From Hymenobacter sp. YIM 151858-1 (GTDB lineage: Bacteria > Bacteroidota > Bacteroidia > Cytophagales > Hymenobacteraceae), in NCBI RefSeq assembly GCF_025979705.1, contig NZ_CP110136.1, positions 1,240,001 to 1,304,000 of the forward strand: a stretch of 64,000 nucleotides of DNA, given 5' to 3'. Of the stretch, positions 16,751-26,128 are shown one piece after another (the stretch's first letter is position 1; every line of letters starts with the position of its first letter). The notes under the pieces are model-generated. The model worked only from the letters and a program-made list of their open reading frames with translations, had not been told where the DNA came from and searched no databases. The position numbers and the translations under genes were made by a program.

Positions 16751-18712
16751 CTACTGGGCTACTACGGTTCCGCGGCCGCTCATCAATTCCTCAACCTGCT
16801 CCTGGAAGTTGCGGATGAACGCTTCGATAGGCATCGAGCCTAGGTCGCCTTCGCCGTGGCGGCGCACCGAGACGATGCCGTTATCGGCTTCCTTCTCGCC
16901 TACTACCAGCAGATACGGTACCTTCTGCATCTCAGCATCGCGGATTTTGCGGCCGATTCGCTCGTCGCGCTCGTCTACGGTGCCGCGCAAGTCGGCCTGC
17001 TGCAGCTGCTCCTGCACCCGGCGGGCGTACTCGTGGTACTTATCTGAAATCGGGAGCACGATAAACTGCTCCGGGGCCAGCCACAGCGGGAAGTTGCCAG
17101 CGCAGTGCTCAATCAGTACGGCCACAAAGCGCTCCAGCGAACCAAACGGCGCGCGGTGGATCATTACGGGACGCTGACGCGAGTTGTCGGGGGCTACGTA
17201 CTCCAGCTCAAAGCGCTCGGGCAGGTTGTAGTCTACCTGAATGGTGCCCAGCTGCCACTTACGACCTAGGGCGTCGCGCACCATGAAATCAAGCTTCGGA
17301 CCGTAGAAGGCTGCTTCGCCCAGCTCGGTTACCGTGCGGAGGCCACGCTCCTGCGCAGCTTCCTGAATGGCCGATTCGGCAGCAGCCCAGTTCTCATCGG
17401 TGCCGATGTACTTCTGCTTGTTTTCAGGGTCGCGCAGCGAAATCTGAGCCGTGTAGTCCTCGAAACCAAGCGCACGGAACACGTAGAGAACGAGGTCGAT
17501 AACCTTGATGAACTCTTCCTTTACTTGATCCTGGCGGCAGAAGATGTGGGCGTCGTCCTGTGTAAAGCCACGCACCCGCGTCAGGCCGTGCAGCTCGCCC
17601 GATTGCTCGTAGCGGTACACCGTGCCGAACTCGGCCAAACGCAAGGGCAAGTCGCGGTACGAGCGGGGCTTGGTCTTGTAAATCTCGCAGTGGTGCGGGC
17701 AGTTCATCGGCTTCAGGAAGAACTCCTCGCCCGGGTTCGGCGTCTTGATGGGCTGGAACGAATCGGCCCCGTACTTCTCGTAGTGGCCCGAGGTTACGTA
17801 CAGCTCCTTGGCACCGATGTGCGGGGTTACTACCGGCAAGTAGCCTGCTTTCACCTGCGCCCGGCGCATGAACTGCTCCAGCCGCTCGCGCAGGGCCGTG
17901 CCTTTGGGCAGCCACAGCGGCAGGCCGGCGCCTACGCGCTCCGAGAAAGCAAACAGCTCCAACTCCTTGCCCAGCTTGCGGTGGTCGCGCTTGCGCGCTT
18001 CTTCCAGCTTGTGCAGGTACTCCTTCAGTTCCTTATCCTTCGGGAACGTGATGGCGTAGATGCGGGTCAGCTGCTTGTTCTTCTCGTCGCCGCGCCAATA
18101 GGCGCCGGCCACGTTCAGCACTTTGGCTGCCTTGATGTTGCCGGTATCGGGCAAATGCGGGCCGCGGCAAAGGTCGGTGAAGTTGCCTTGCCGGTAGAAA
18201 GTAATGCTGCCGTCCTCCAGGCCTTCGAGCAGGTCGAGCTTGTACGGGTCGCCTTTCTCCTGGAAATAGGCAATAGCATCGGCTTTGCTTACCTCGCGGC
18301 GCTCGTAGCGGCTCTTATTTTTGGCAAGTTCAAGCATTTTCTGCTCGATCTTGGCATAATCATCGGGGGTGATGCTGCGGCCTTCGCCTAGGTCGACATC
18401 GTAATAAAAGCCGTTTTCGATGGGCGGGCCAATACCAAACTTTACGCCCGGGTACAGGGCTTCCAGCGCTTCGGCCAGCAAGTGAGCCGAGGAGTGCCAG
18501 AATGTATTCTTCCCCGCTTCGTCGTTCCACGTGAGTATCTCAACCGTGGCAGAGTCGTTGATGGGGCGGTGCAGGTCACGGACTTCGCCGTTGACACGCA
18601 CGGCCAAGGCGTTGCGGGCCAGACCTTCGCTGATGCTGGCGGCTACGTCGTAGCCGCTCGCACCGGCCTCAAGCTGGCGCACGGAACCGTCGGGGAGCGT
18701 GATGTTCATCAT
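16751..18712 (-). CDS. thrS: Threonyl-tRNA synthetase
   Basis: A 653-residue class II synthetase with the full bacterial layout. An N-terminal TGS domain (1-60) is followed by the editing domain with [11 protein letters not shown] near 72 and the zinc/editing [10 protein letters not shown]. The catalytic core has [11 protein letters not shown] near 335 (zinc Cys), the motif 2 loop [14 protein letters not shown] and motif 3 [15 protein letters not shown]-terminal anticodon-binding domain ends the protein. The ATG at 18712 is followed by a second ATG codon; both are plausible. First gene of the thrS-infC-rpmI-rplT order also seen in E. coli. Confidence 0.97.
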   Translation of the reverse strand: MMNITLPDGSVRQLEAGASGYDVAASISEGLARNALAVRVNGEVRDLHRPINDSATVEILTWNDEAGKNTFWHSSAHLLAEALEALYPGVKFGIGPPIENGFYYDVDLGEGRSITPDDYAKIEQKMLELAKNKSRYERREVSKADAIAYFQEKGDPYKLDLLEGLEDGSITFYRQGNFTDLCRGPHLPDTGNIKAAKVLNVAGAYWRGDEKNKQLTRIYAITFPKDKELKEYLHKLEEARKRDHRKLGKELELFAFSERVGAGLPLWLPKGTALRERLEQFMRRAQVKAGYLPVVTPHIGAKELYVTSGHYEKYGADSFQPIKTPNPGEEFFLKPMNCPHHCEIYKTKPRSYRDLPLRLAEFGTVYRYEQSGELHGLTRVRGFTQDDAHIFCRQDQVKEEFIKVIDLVLYVFRALGFEDYTAQISLRDPENKQKYIGTDENWAAAESAIQEAAQERGLRTVTELGEAAFYGPKLDFMVRDALGRKWQLGTIQVDYNLPERFELEYVAPDNSRQRPVMIHRAPFGSLERFVAVLIEHCAGNFPLWLAPEQFIVLPISDKYHEYARRVQEQLQQADLRGTVDERDERIGRKIRDAEMQKVPYLLVVGEKEADNGIVSVRRHGEGDLGSMPIEAFIRNFQEQVEELMSGRGTVVAQ

Positions 18713-18808
18713 AAACTAGCAAAAACAGCAGTAGCCCGCAAGTTAGCAGCTTCGCGGGCAGAAAACACTTTTGCGGCCAAAATGCGCTACGGAATGGCGG
18801 GGCGTAAG

Positions 18809-19975
18809 CTAGCGGGGCGTGAGCAAAGCCGGGGCGCGCGAAGGCAAACTGTCGAAGGCGATGGGTGCCGTTTCGGGGGCGCGCCGCGGCAAGGGAGGCG
18901 CGCCGTACACGAGCTTCAACGAATCGAGGATGGGTTGAGGCAGGCGCTGCCCCACCTTCCAGACTTTGAAGGTGTAGTGCTTGTCGCCGGGGAATTGCTT
19001 TACCAGCTGGCGGTAGGCCACCCAGGCTTGCTGCGTCTGGCCCGTCCATTCGTAGCTCTCGGCCAGCATCTCCCCTATGTTGGGCAGGTACTGGCTGCGG
19101 CGGCGGGCGCGCCGCAGTAGCGGTATGGCTTTGGCGTGCTGCTTCGCCTTGAAGTAGTACAGACCTAGGCGGTAATCGGCGCGGTACAGGGTGGTATCGA
19201 GCCGCACGGCCCGGGCGTACTGGCGCACGGCGCTGTCGGGCTGGGCCATTAGGTCGAACACCCGGCCGCGGTCATACCACAGCGGCGCGTACGTTTTGTC
19301 GACATGCAAGCCCTTTTCCACCAACGGAGCCGCCTCGGCCGGCTGGCGGTAGGCATTCAGCAAATAGGCCAGCTGATGCAGTACTTCGGGCTGCCTAGGT
19401 GTGCGGGCGGCGCTGGCGCGCAAGTAGTCGAGGGCCTGCACGGTATCGCGCAAAGCCGAGTATACCAAGCCTTTGTAAAACAAGGCCGAAGCGTTATCGG
19501 GTTGCTCGCGCAATACCCGATCCAGATAATCGAGCGAGGTGTCGTAGCGCCGGGCTGCCAGATTGGCTTCGGCCAGCAGCAGGTGCAGCTCGGGTGGGTT
19601 GTAGCCGCGCTTCTGGGCATCGGCGGCGGCGCCCATGGCGGCTTGCAGCTGGCCTTGGGTGCGCAGCGCGCGGGCTTTGGTCAGGTAAAACTCGCCGGGC
19701 GCATCGTCGAGCTCAATTGCGTAGTTAATGTCCTGAACGGCCGCCTCTGTTTTGCCGGCTGCCAAATGAAAGCTGGCGCGGCGGGCGTAGAGAACGGCGT
19801 TGCGGGGCTGTTTGGCAATAGCGCCGTTTAGCTCGGCAGCCTGCACATCGGGGCCGCTCCGAACGGTGCGCAGGTTTACCATGCGCTCGGTTTGGGCACG
19901 TGGTGTACCGTCGCCGCACGCCATCAGCAACCAACCCAACGCCCAAGGTAACAGCAAACGGGAAACGCGCAGCAC
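18809..19975 (-). CDS. TPR-repeat lipoprotein
   Basis: A 388-residue protein that starts with GTG at 19975 (an in-frame TGA lies three codons before). The N-terminus is a lipoprotein signal, ALGWLLMACGDG, with Cys near residue 20, so it is probably anchored to a membrane. The remainder is at least eight tetratricopeptide repeats (for example LYARRASFHLAAGKTEAAVQ, ALFYKGLVYSALRDTVQALD), a scaffold for protein contacts. The C-terminal 40 residues are Pro/Ala-rich. The function is unknown. It lies downstream of the L,D-transpeptidase gene on the same strand, 99 bases away. A TACCTTTG box at 19998-20005 may give it its own promoter. Confidence 0.82.
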   Translation of the reverse strand: MLRVSRLLLPWALGWLLMACGDGTPRAQTERMVNLRTVRSGPDVQAAELNGAIAKQPRNAVLYARRASFHLAAGKTEAAVQDINYAIELDDAPGEFYLTKARALRTQGQLQAAMGAAADAQKRGYNPPELHLLLAEANLAARRYDTSLDYLDRVLREQPDNASALFYKGLVYSALRDTVQALDYLRASAARTPRQPEVLHQLAYLLNAYRQPAEAAPLVEKGLHVDKTYAPLWYDRGRVFDLMAQPDSAVRQYARAVRLDTTLYRADYRLGLYYFKAKQHAKAIPLLRRARRRSQYLPNIGEMLAESYEWTGQTQQAWVAYRQLVKQFPGDKHYTFKVWKVGQRLPQPILDSLKLVYGAPPLPRRAPETAPIAFDSLPSRAPALLTPR

Positions 19976-20074
19976 TAGAATTCAAGTGGAAGAAGCCCAA
20001 AGGTACGGCGTGCGGCGCTTACGCGCCAGGCACCCAGGAACTGCGGCTGCCAGCCGAAAAGGCAGGTGGCCTAA

Positions 20075-21511
20075 CTACCGGGCCGCCGCGGCGGTGCTTT
20101 CCTGGCTGGCTTGCTGCAGGGCTTGCAACACCGGGGCATCGCGCTGGTAAACATCGGGCAGGGTTTGGAGCGTGGGTCCGTTGTCGGCGTGGCAGGTGAG
20201 GTAGCGTATGTAGATGGGCATGGGGTTGCGCAGCGGAAAATACTTGCTATAGCCTCCGTACACACTATCCCACATACGCTCTATGTGGCGCGGTGCCTGC
20301 TCGCCGTAGTCGCGCCGAAGCAGGAACGCGGCTAGCTGAAAAGGTTTTTCCAGCCGAATACAGCCGTGGCTCAGGGCCCGCCTAGGTGCGCTGAACAACT
20401 TGCGCGCGGGGGTATCGTGCACAAAAATGTCGTGGGCATTGGGAAAGCGGAAGACCACGTTACCTAGGGCATTGTCGCAGCACGCGGCTTGGCGGATACT
20501 GTACCGAAAGGTTTCGGGGGTGATTTGTTTCCAATTGACTTTGTGGGGGCTGATCTGCTGGCCCTGCTGGTTGTAGAGCACGTAATTGTTGGCCGCCAAA
20601 AAGGCGGGGTTCCGGCGCAAACGAGGCAAAATCTCGTTCAGGGCAATGCTGCGGGGCACTTTCCACTCGGGCGAGGTCTGAAAAAACCGCACGTGGCTGT
20701 ATACCTCCGGCGTTGGCGTTGGCACGCCGCCCACTATCACCCGGAAGCTGCGCACCACGGCGGGCCCGCGCACTATTTGCAAGGTGTAAGCGGGGATGTT
20801 TACCAGCAGATAGGCCGAATCGCCCCGCGGCTCCCAACGCAAACGCTCCAGATTGACTGCAACCGGCCCGCTCAGCTTGCGCGCGGCCGCGGTATCGGTG
20901 CGCACCAGTTTCTGCCAGGCCCATTGCAGCCGTACGTAGCTGCGGGTGGTGGGCTGCAGGCGCAACAGCTGCTGCCCGAGTTGCGCCGAACGCCGTGCCC
21001 GCAGCAGCCAGTCGGCGCCATCGAAAACGCTGTCGGGCTCGCACGTGGCCGGCTGCAAGGTAGCTGGCTGCAAGCGCCCCCGGCGCAGGTGCGAGGCCAG
21101 TTTCAGCAAAGCCGAGGTTAGGTGCAACTCGGCAGCAACCCGGCGTTGCAAGCGCGCTTCGGGGCTCCCGGCCACAGCCAAGGAGTCGAGGTTAGCTGCG
21201 AGGTCCTGTACCTTGTAGTCGGCGGGGTTCAGGCCAAACTCTGCAGCCCGGTGCAGAAGCTTTACACCGTCGGCCGCTGCAGGCAACAGCCCCTTTTCCG
21301 ACGTCCAACTGGGAGCAAATCCTACGCCGGTGTAAAACCGCAGGACCTCGCCGTGTAGCGCAGCAGGCATGCCCGAAGCGTTTGAGGCCAAGGTTTGGCG
21401 GAGCATTTCAGCGGTTTCTGCCTCCGTTTGGCCCAGCGCCGACGTTGCGGCAAAGGCCACCACTGCAACACTGGCGCACCGAAGCCAAGAAGCAAGTACC
21501 CATTGGCTCAT
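20075..21511 (-). CDS. L,D-transpeptidase of the YcbB/LdtD type
   Basis: A 478-residue exported enzyme. Signal peptide 1-27 (ending SALGQ) is followed by a peptidoglycan-binding-like scaffold to about 240. The YkuD catalytic domain then shows NIPAYTLQIVRGP, the family loop NALGNVVFRFPN, the capping segment, HDTP and SHGCIR with the nucleophile Cys near residue 383. Such enzymes form 3-3 cross-links between meso-diaminopimelate residues and make the wall insensitive to many beta-lactams. The loop normally reading RQxPGxxNALG has RQAACCDNALG here, with two cysteines before the Asn. ATG at 21511. A second, smaller L,D-transpeptidase is encoded at 48.6 kb. Confidence 0.9.
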   Translation of the reverse strand: MSQWVLASWLRCASVAVVAFAATSALGQTEAETAEMLRQTLASNASGMPAALHGEVLRFYTGVGFAPSWTSEKGLLPAAADGVKLLHRAAEFGLNPADYKVQDLAANLDSLAVAGSPEARLQRRVAAELHLTSALLKLASHLRRGRLQPATLQPATCEPDSVFDGADWLLRARRSAQLGQQLLRLQPTTRSYVRLQWAWQKLVRTDTAAARKLSGPVAVNLERLRWEPRGDSAYLLVNIPAYTLQIVRGPAVVRSFRVIVGGVPTPTPEVYSHVRFFQTSPEWKVPRSIALNEILPRLRRNPAFLAANNYVLYNQQGQQISPHKVNWKQITPETFRYSIRQAACCDNALGNVVFRFPNAHDIFVHDTPARKLFSAPRRALSHGCIRLEKPFQLAAFLLRRDYGEQAPRHIERMWDSVYGGYSKYFPLRNPMPIYIRYLTCHADNGPTLQTLPDVYQRDAPVLQALQQASQESTAAAAR

Positions 21512-21575
21512 AGAGGCAGGGCAGCGGGAAAATCACCCCAACCTGCCCGTTCTAAAATAACCGAAAACGCAACCC

Positions 21576-21597
21576 AATTCTTGGTTTAACCAAGATT
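21576..21597. other. Short palindrome upstream of the L,D-transpeptidase gene
   Basis: AATTCTTGG / CCAAGATT around TTTAA. It lies 65 bases before the L,D-transpeptidase ATG and about 43 bases after the stop of the upstream TPR gene. It could be a weak terminator stem or an operator; the AT-rich centre argues against a strong terminator. Confidence 0.35.
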
Positions 21598-21639
21598 AAT
21601 TTAGACCTGATCAGTTCGGGCTGCCTCCGTTAAAAGCCA

Positions 21640-22470
21640 TCAGCCCTTTTCCAGCTCATCGAGCAGGCGCCGGCAGCGGCGGCTCATCTCCAGTTCTTCG
21701 CTCGTCATGGGCAGCAGCGATGCGGCCTCCTGCAGCACCTGCATAGCCGGCTCGCGCAAGCCTTGGTTGGAGTACACGCGTGCCAGATCGTAGCAGTACT
21801 GAATGCGGCACGGATCGAGCGCCCGGGCTTTGCGGAGGGCATCCATGGCCTTGGTGTTGGAAGCACCCGCAGGCGAGCCACCCAGAAACACCCGGTAATA
21901 AGCCCGTTCAACCAAATTGAGGTGCGCCACGCGGTAGTGCCAGCGCCCGAGCACCTGCCAGGCCTCCGACAGCTCGGGGTTGTACTCCACGGCGCGGTAC
22001 GCGTAGGGCTTCATGCTCTTGTAGAGGCTCAAGCGGTACCGCGCGCTCTGAATGGTGGCCTGCTGTGCCAGCGACAAAGCCACGGCGTAGTTGGCCTCGC
22101 CACCTTTGGGGTTCACGGCGTAAGCACGGTCGGCGAACTGGCGGGCAGAGGTATAATAGGCGCCCCGCCGGCTTTCGTCGGTATAGCGGCTGCCGATACG
22201 GGCACTCAGCACGGCGGCCTGCCACAACGCCTCGTAGTTGCGCGGAAAAGCGTTCAGTATTTGCTCGTAGCGCGTGAGGGCGGCCGATTCGCGGTATTGC
22301 TGCTGCAGCGTGCGGGCCTCCGAGAGCAGCGCCGGCACATCGAGCGTGGAGGGCGGCTCCGTTTTGGTTGGGTCGCCGGCCCTTACGGACAGAGTCGCGC
22401 ACAGGTAAGCCCCTCCGATTAGCAGGAGGTGCGGCAGTGCGGCGAAGCGGCAGGTGTACTTCCGGGGCAT
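21640..22470 (-). CDS. Secreted TPR protein (RMD-like helical repeats)
   Basis: A 276-residue protein with a signal peptide (FAALPHLLLIGGAYLCATLSVRA) and alpha-helical repeats covering 45-270: SARTLQQQYRESAALTRYEQ-like units, ARIGSRYTDESRRGAYYTSARQFADRAYAVNP and YDLARVYSNQGLREPAMQVL. The spacing resembles TPR proteins of the regulator-of-microtubule-dynamics type, which in bacteria have no known function. ATG at 22470 is chosen over TTG at 22476. It lies between parC and the L,D-transpeptidase gene on the same strand; a periplasmic scaffold role is only an inference. Confidence 0.78.
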   Translation of the reverse strand: MPRKYTCRFAALPHLLLIGGAYLCATLSVRAGDPTKTEPPSTLDVPALLSEARTLQQQYRESAALTRYEQILNAFPRNYEALWQAAVLSARIGSRYTDESRRGAYYTSARQFADRAYAVNPKGGEANYAVALSLAQQATIQSARYRLSLYKSMKPYAYRAVEYNPELSEAWQVLGRWHYRVAHLNLVERAYYRVFLGGSPAGASNTKAMDALRKARALDPCRIQYCYDLARVYSNQGLREPAMQVLQEAASLLPMTSEELEMSRRCRRLLDELEKG

Positions 22471-22532
22471 GAGCAACTCGGTGCTTGGGAGCGAGAGTTA
22501 GGTAAGATACGCAAACCCCGCCGAAAAGCTAC

Positions 22533-22590
22533 AAAAAGCCCGACCCGGCTAAGCTGCCCTAGGTTCAGGAGGGCAGCCGCCGGGCCGGGA
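22533..22590 (-). terminator. Intrinsic terminator of parC
   Basis: A long GC-rich stem with core CTGCCCT / AGGGCAG and outer CCCGGC..GCCGGG pairs, followed on the minus strand by CTTTTTG. Confidence 0.8.
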
Positions 22591-22606
22591 CTCAGGGCAA
22601 AAAAGC

Positions 22607-25603
22607 TTAGCTGTTAAACAACGTCATCTGCGACTTGGGCTTGCGCTGCAGCAAAGCTTGTGCACGCTCCACTTCCTCAACCGAAATTTCAACTGGCCCT
22701 AGGTCTTCGGGAAGCGGCTCGTCCTCGGCACCCGCGGCCGAGGGGCCGCCGGGCCGCGGAATGGTGGCCGGGCCTTTCTTCTTGGCCTGCTGCTTGCGCT
22801 CGGGCTCGGGGCCTTCGTCGGTCAGCAGCTCCACCGACAGCACCTTGAAGTAGTTGAGCTTGTTGCCCATGGCTTTCCAGCCCTTCACGTCGATGAACTC
22901 GTGCAGGTGCAGGCGCTCGGTCAGCTTCTCCCCTTTCTTCTCCTTCTGCACCTTCAGCTCGATTTCGGGTACCACGCCGCAGGTGGCGCACACCAGTTGC
23001 GTGCCTTTGGTTTCCGGAATAAACAGGAAGCGCTTGCCCACGGTGCTGGTTTCGATGCGGAAGCGCTTGATGTAGTGCAGCTTGGATTCGCCTTCGATGT
23101 ACACGGCGTTGATGACCGTATCGGGCTCGAACTTGCGCAGCAGCACCATGTTGCGCAGGTCGAAGTGGATGGCCGGGTCGGGCAAGGTCAGCTCGTACGA
23201 GCCGTCCTTATACACCGCCAGCACGGTTTCGTCGGTATCGAAAGTGCCCAGGAAGCGGCCGTGCCCGCCGGTGTTCAGGCGGCCCACCACCTCGTCGAAA
23301 AACACCTCGCGGCCACCTAGGGTCGAATCGCCTTTCGACTTCTGCGTAATCTTCTTCACGGGCTGCTTCGTCACGATGTTGCCCATCGAGCCTTTGCCTT
23401 TGATGGCCAGCTCGGCAAAATCAAAGTCGAACTGCTTCACGCGGGCCGGGGCTTTGTCGGAGAGCTGCACCGAAACGATTTCCGACTCGGAGTTGGGGTT
23501 GGCCGTGAGGTAAAGCACCTTCGAGCCCTTGCCGCCTTTGGTCAGGTCGTAGGCCTTGTCGCGCGTGATGCCCGTTACCAAGAAGCGCTTGGCGTAACTG
23601 ATGCCCGACGGACCGTCCTGGTAAATCATGTTGTACACCAGGCGGTCGTCGTTTTTGTTGTAGATGCCCACGTGCAAGATGTCCTTCCCAACAAAGGTCT
23701 TCTCCGCAATTTTGGTCACCACAAACGTGCCGTCGCGCTTGATGGCAATGATGTCGTCGAGGTCGGAGCAGTCGCACACCAGCTCCACGGCCTCGTCTTT
23801 CTTGAGGCCGTGGCCCACGAAGCCGTCCTGGCGGTTCACGTACAGCTTTTGGTTAGCCACGGCCACTTTCTGGGCCGTTACCACGTCGAAGGTGCGCAGC
23901 TCGGTTTTCCGCTCGCGGCCGTCGCCGTACTTCTTCAGCAAGCCTTCGAAGTAGCGAATGGCGTAGCGCGTGAGGTTGGCCAGGTTGTCGGCCACTTCAG
24001 CCAGCTCGGTTTCCAGGCGCTGGATGTACTCGTCGGCCTTAAAGCCATCGAACTTCGAAATGCGCTTGATGCGGATTTCGGTCAGGCGCGTCAGATCATC
24101 CTCCGTGATGGGGCGGCGCAGCACAATGCGCGTGTCGTTGGCTTTTTCCTTTTCGCCTTCGATGCGCACGTACTTCTTCAGGCCCGTATCAATGGTCTGC
24201 AGAATGTCTTCCCAGGTTTCGCACTCCTCGATTTTGCGGTAAATGCGGTTCTCGATGAAGATTTTCTCGAGCGAGGCCGCGTGCCATTTTTCCTGCAGCT
24301 CGTCCTGTCGGATTTCCAGCTCGCGCTCCAGCAACCGCACCGTTTTCTGGGTGCTCAGGCGCAGCATGTCCTCCACCGACACGAAGCGGGGCTTCTCGTC
24401 GATGATGACGCAGGTGTTCGGGGAAATGGAAATTTCGCAGTCGGTGAAGGCGTATAGCGCGTCCATGGTCAGGTCGGGCGACACGCCCGTGGGCAAGTGC
24501 ACCTGAATTTCCACGTTGGCCGCCGTGTTGTCGACCACCTTCTTGATCTTGATCTTGTTCGCTTCCGAAGCTTTTACGATGCTCTCCATCACGCCCGTGG
24601 TGGTGGTACCGTAGGGCACGTCGCGGATGATGAGCATGGTCTTATCGACCTTCTCGATGGTGGCGCGCAGGCGCAGCTTGGCGCCGCGCAGGCCGCCGTT
24701 ATAGTTCGTGATGTCGCAGAGGCCGCCCGTCGGGAAATCGGGGTACAGCACAATGTCGCGGCCCTTCAGCACGTCGATCGAGGCCTTGCACAACTCCCGA
24801 AAGTTGTGGGGCATGATCTTGGTGCTCAGGCCTACGGCAATGCCCTCAATACCTTGCGCCAGCAGCAGCGGAAACTTTACGGGCAGCGTTACGGGCTCGC
24901 GCTTGCGGCCGTCGTAGCTGGCTTGCCACTCGGTGGTATCGGGGTTGAAGACTACATCGAGGGCAAACTTGCTGAGGCGGGCCTCGATGTAGCGCGGCGC
25001 CGCGGCACCGTCGCCGGTGCGCACGTCGCCCCAGTTGCCCTGGGTTTCAATCAGCAGGTCCTTTTGCCCTAGGTTCACGATGGCGTCGCCGATGGAGGCA
25101 TCACCGTGCGGGTGGTACTGCATGGTTTGGCCGATAACGTTGGCCACTTTGTTGAAGCGGCCATCGTCCATCTCCTTCATGGCGTGCATGATGCGGCGCT
25201 GCACGGGCTTCAGCCCGTCTTCAATGGCTGGCACAGCACGCTCCAGAATCACATAGGAGGCATAATCCAGAAACCAGGTCTGGTACATGCCGCCGATGCT
25301 GCTGATGTCGTGCACGGTTTCGCCGGGCCGGAACTCGGGCTCGTCGGGCTGGGCGGCGTCCACCAAATCGTCGCCGTTTTCGGCGTCCTCGGCCGGGTCC
25401 AGCTCGTCGCCGGTCAGCTCGTCGGTATCAGTCAGCAGTTCACCGTCTACAGCTTCCTGGCTGCTCAAGTCAGGGTCGGCGGCGCTGGCTGTGGCGCTGC
25501 TGGCGTTCAAATCGATGGTGTCGCCGGCGCCAAACAACTCGGCGGAGGACTGGCCGTTCTGGTTCAGGTCGTCGGCGGCGGGGATGTGGTTGTCGTTAGA
25601 CAC
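22607..25603 (-). CDS. parC: DNA topoisomerase IV subunit A
   Basis: A 998-residue GyrA/ParC family subunit that cuts and rejoins DNA during decatenation. An acidic, low-complexity extension (about 1-95) precedes the winged-helix/tower core: GGMYQTWFLDYASYVILERAVP, quinolone-pocket region HPHGDASIGDAIV and the catalytic Tyr in APRYIEARL near 206. A beta-pinwheel-like C-domain lacks the GyrA box QRRGGxG, which favours ParC. The C-terminus ends SQMTLFNS, a good match to the QLxLF sliding-clamp binding motif. The start is GTG at 25603. ParE is encoded 3 kb upstream on the same strand, with a photoreceptor and a kinase gene in between. A consensus promoter about 250 bases upstream gives a long leader. 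Confidence 0.93.
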   Translation of the reverse strand: MSNDNHIPAADDLNQNGQSSAELFGAGDTIDLNASSATASAADPDLSSQEAVDGELLTDTDELTGDELDPAEDAENGDDLVDAAQPDEPEFRPGETVHDISSIGGMYQTWFLDYASYVILERAVPAIEDGLKPVQRRIMHAMKEMDDGRFNKVANVIGQTMQYHPHGDASIGDAIVNLGQKDLLIETQGNWGDVRTGDGAAAPRYIEARLSKFALDVVFNPDTTEWQASYDGRKREPVTLPVKFPLLLAQGIEGIAVGLSTKIMPHNFRELCKASIDVLKGRDIVLYPDFPTGGLCDITNYNGGLRGAKLRLRATIEKVDKTMLIIRDVPYGTTTTGVMESIVKASEANKIKIKKVVDNTAANVEIQVHLPTGVSPDLTMDALYAFTDCEISISPNTCVIIDEKPRFVSVEDMLRLSTQKTVRLLERELEIRQDELQEKWHAASLEKIFIENRIYRKIEECETWEDILQTIDTGLKKYVRIEGEKEKANDTRIVLRRPITEDDLTRLTEIRIKRISKFDGFKADEYIQRLETELAEVADNLANLTRYAIRYFEGLLKKYGDGRERKTELRTFDVVTAQKVAVANQKLYVNRQDGFVGHGLKKDEAVELVCDCSDLDDIIAIKRDGTFVVTKIAEKTFVGKDILHVGIYNKNDDRLVYNMIYQDGPSGISYAKRFLVTGITRDKAYDLTKGGKGSKVLYLTANPNSESEIVSVQLSDKAPARVKQFDFDFAELAIKGKGSMGNIVTKQPVKKITQKSKGDSTLGGREVFFDEVVGRLNTGGHGRFLGTFDTDETVLAVYKDGSYELTLPDPAIHFDLRNMVLLRKFEPDTVINAVYIEGESKLHYIKRFRIETSTVGKRFLFIPETKGTQLVCATCGVVPEIELKVQKEKKGEKLTERLHLHEFIDVKGWKAMGNKLNYFKVLSVELLTDEGPEPERKQQAKKKGPATIPRPGGPSAAGAEDEPLPEDLGPVEISVEEVERAQALLQRKPKSQMTLFNS

Positions 25604-25650
25604 TCGCGGGGTGTGGTTTAGGCCACGTTATGTTCTTGTACCTCTCCTCA

Positions 25651-25704
25651 GTGGCAAACCCGCCACCGAAGGCTCCTTAAAACAATGCCTCGGCGGGTTT
25701 GGTG
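25651..25704 (-). promoter_or_regulatory. Hairpin in the parC 5' leader
   Basis: CAAACCCGCC (25655-25664) pairs with GGCGGGTTTG (25692-25701), extended inside by CCGAAGGC / GCCTCGG. It lies 50 bases upstream of the parC GTG and downstream of the predicted promoter, so it would form in the mRNA leader. No T-run follows. Confidence 0.55.
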
Positions 25705-26128
25705 CGGAGGCGGGAAGCGTAAAAACTAGCGCATCGGCGAAAGCAAAAAGCTACGAATAAAACAGAAAGGCGCCGCAAGCCCGGCCAGCTGAAACCTGCA
25801 CCAGACGGGCGCTACCGGGGAGTTGCCTGGCCGTATTTGAGGACATCAAAATTACCGGTTGCCGCGCATAGCACAACAATGTGCAAGGCTTTGCCGACGA
25901 ATAAAGTTCCTAATTTCTTTAGTAATTCGGAACTGATAATGCGCATTTATTTGGCTTGCAAGCCTGCTTGAGGTTGAGAATGCATGCGCATGCGCCTAAC
26001 TAATTTAGCATAGCAGCCGCACAATACTTAATTTCCCCGCTGCAATACCTCGTGGTTCCGAGAAATTTACCTGGCAGCGGTTGCACATGGCAAGCTGGTT
26101 ACCGCAAAAGTGCAACTACGCCCCTCGC
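25705..26128. other. Non-coding region upstream of parC
   Basis: No gene is visible. The part 25880-26060 is markedly AT-richer than its surroundings and contains AGTTCC..GGAACT inverted segments near 25906-25934 and a GCATGCGCATGCGC run near 25984. It carries the parC promoter (25857-25886); no clear terminator for the upstream histidine kinase gene was found. Confidence 0.5.
25857..25886 (-). promoter_or_regulatory. Promoter of parC (Bacteroidota consensus)
   Basis: On the minus strand TTG (25886-25884), exactly 19 bases, then TAATTTTG (25864-25857). Transcription would start near 25850, leaving a leader of about 245 bases before the GTG. Confidence 0.65.
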
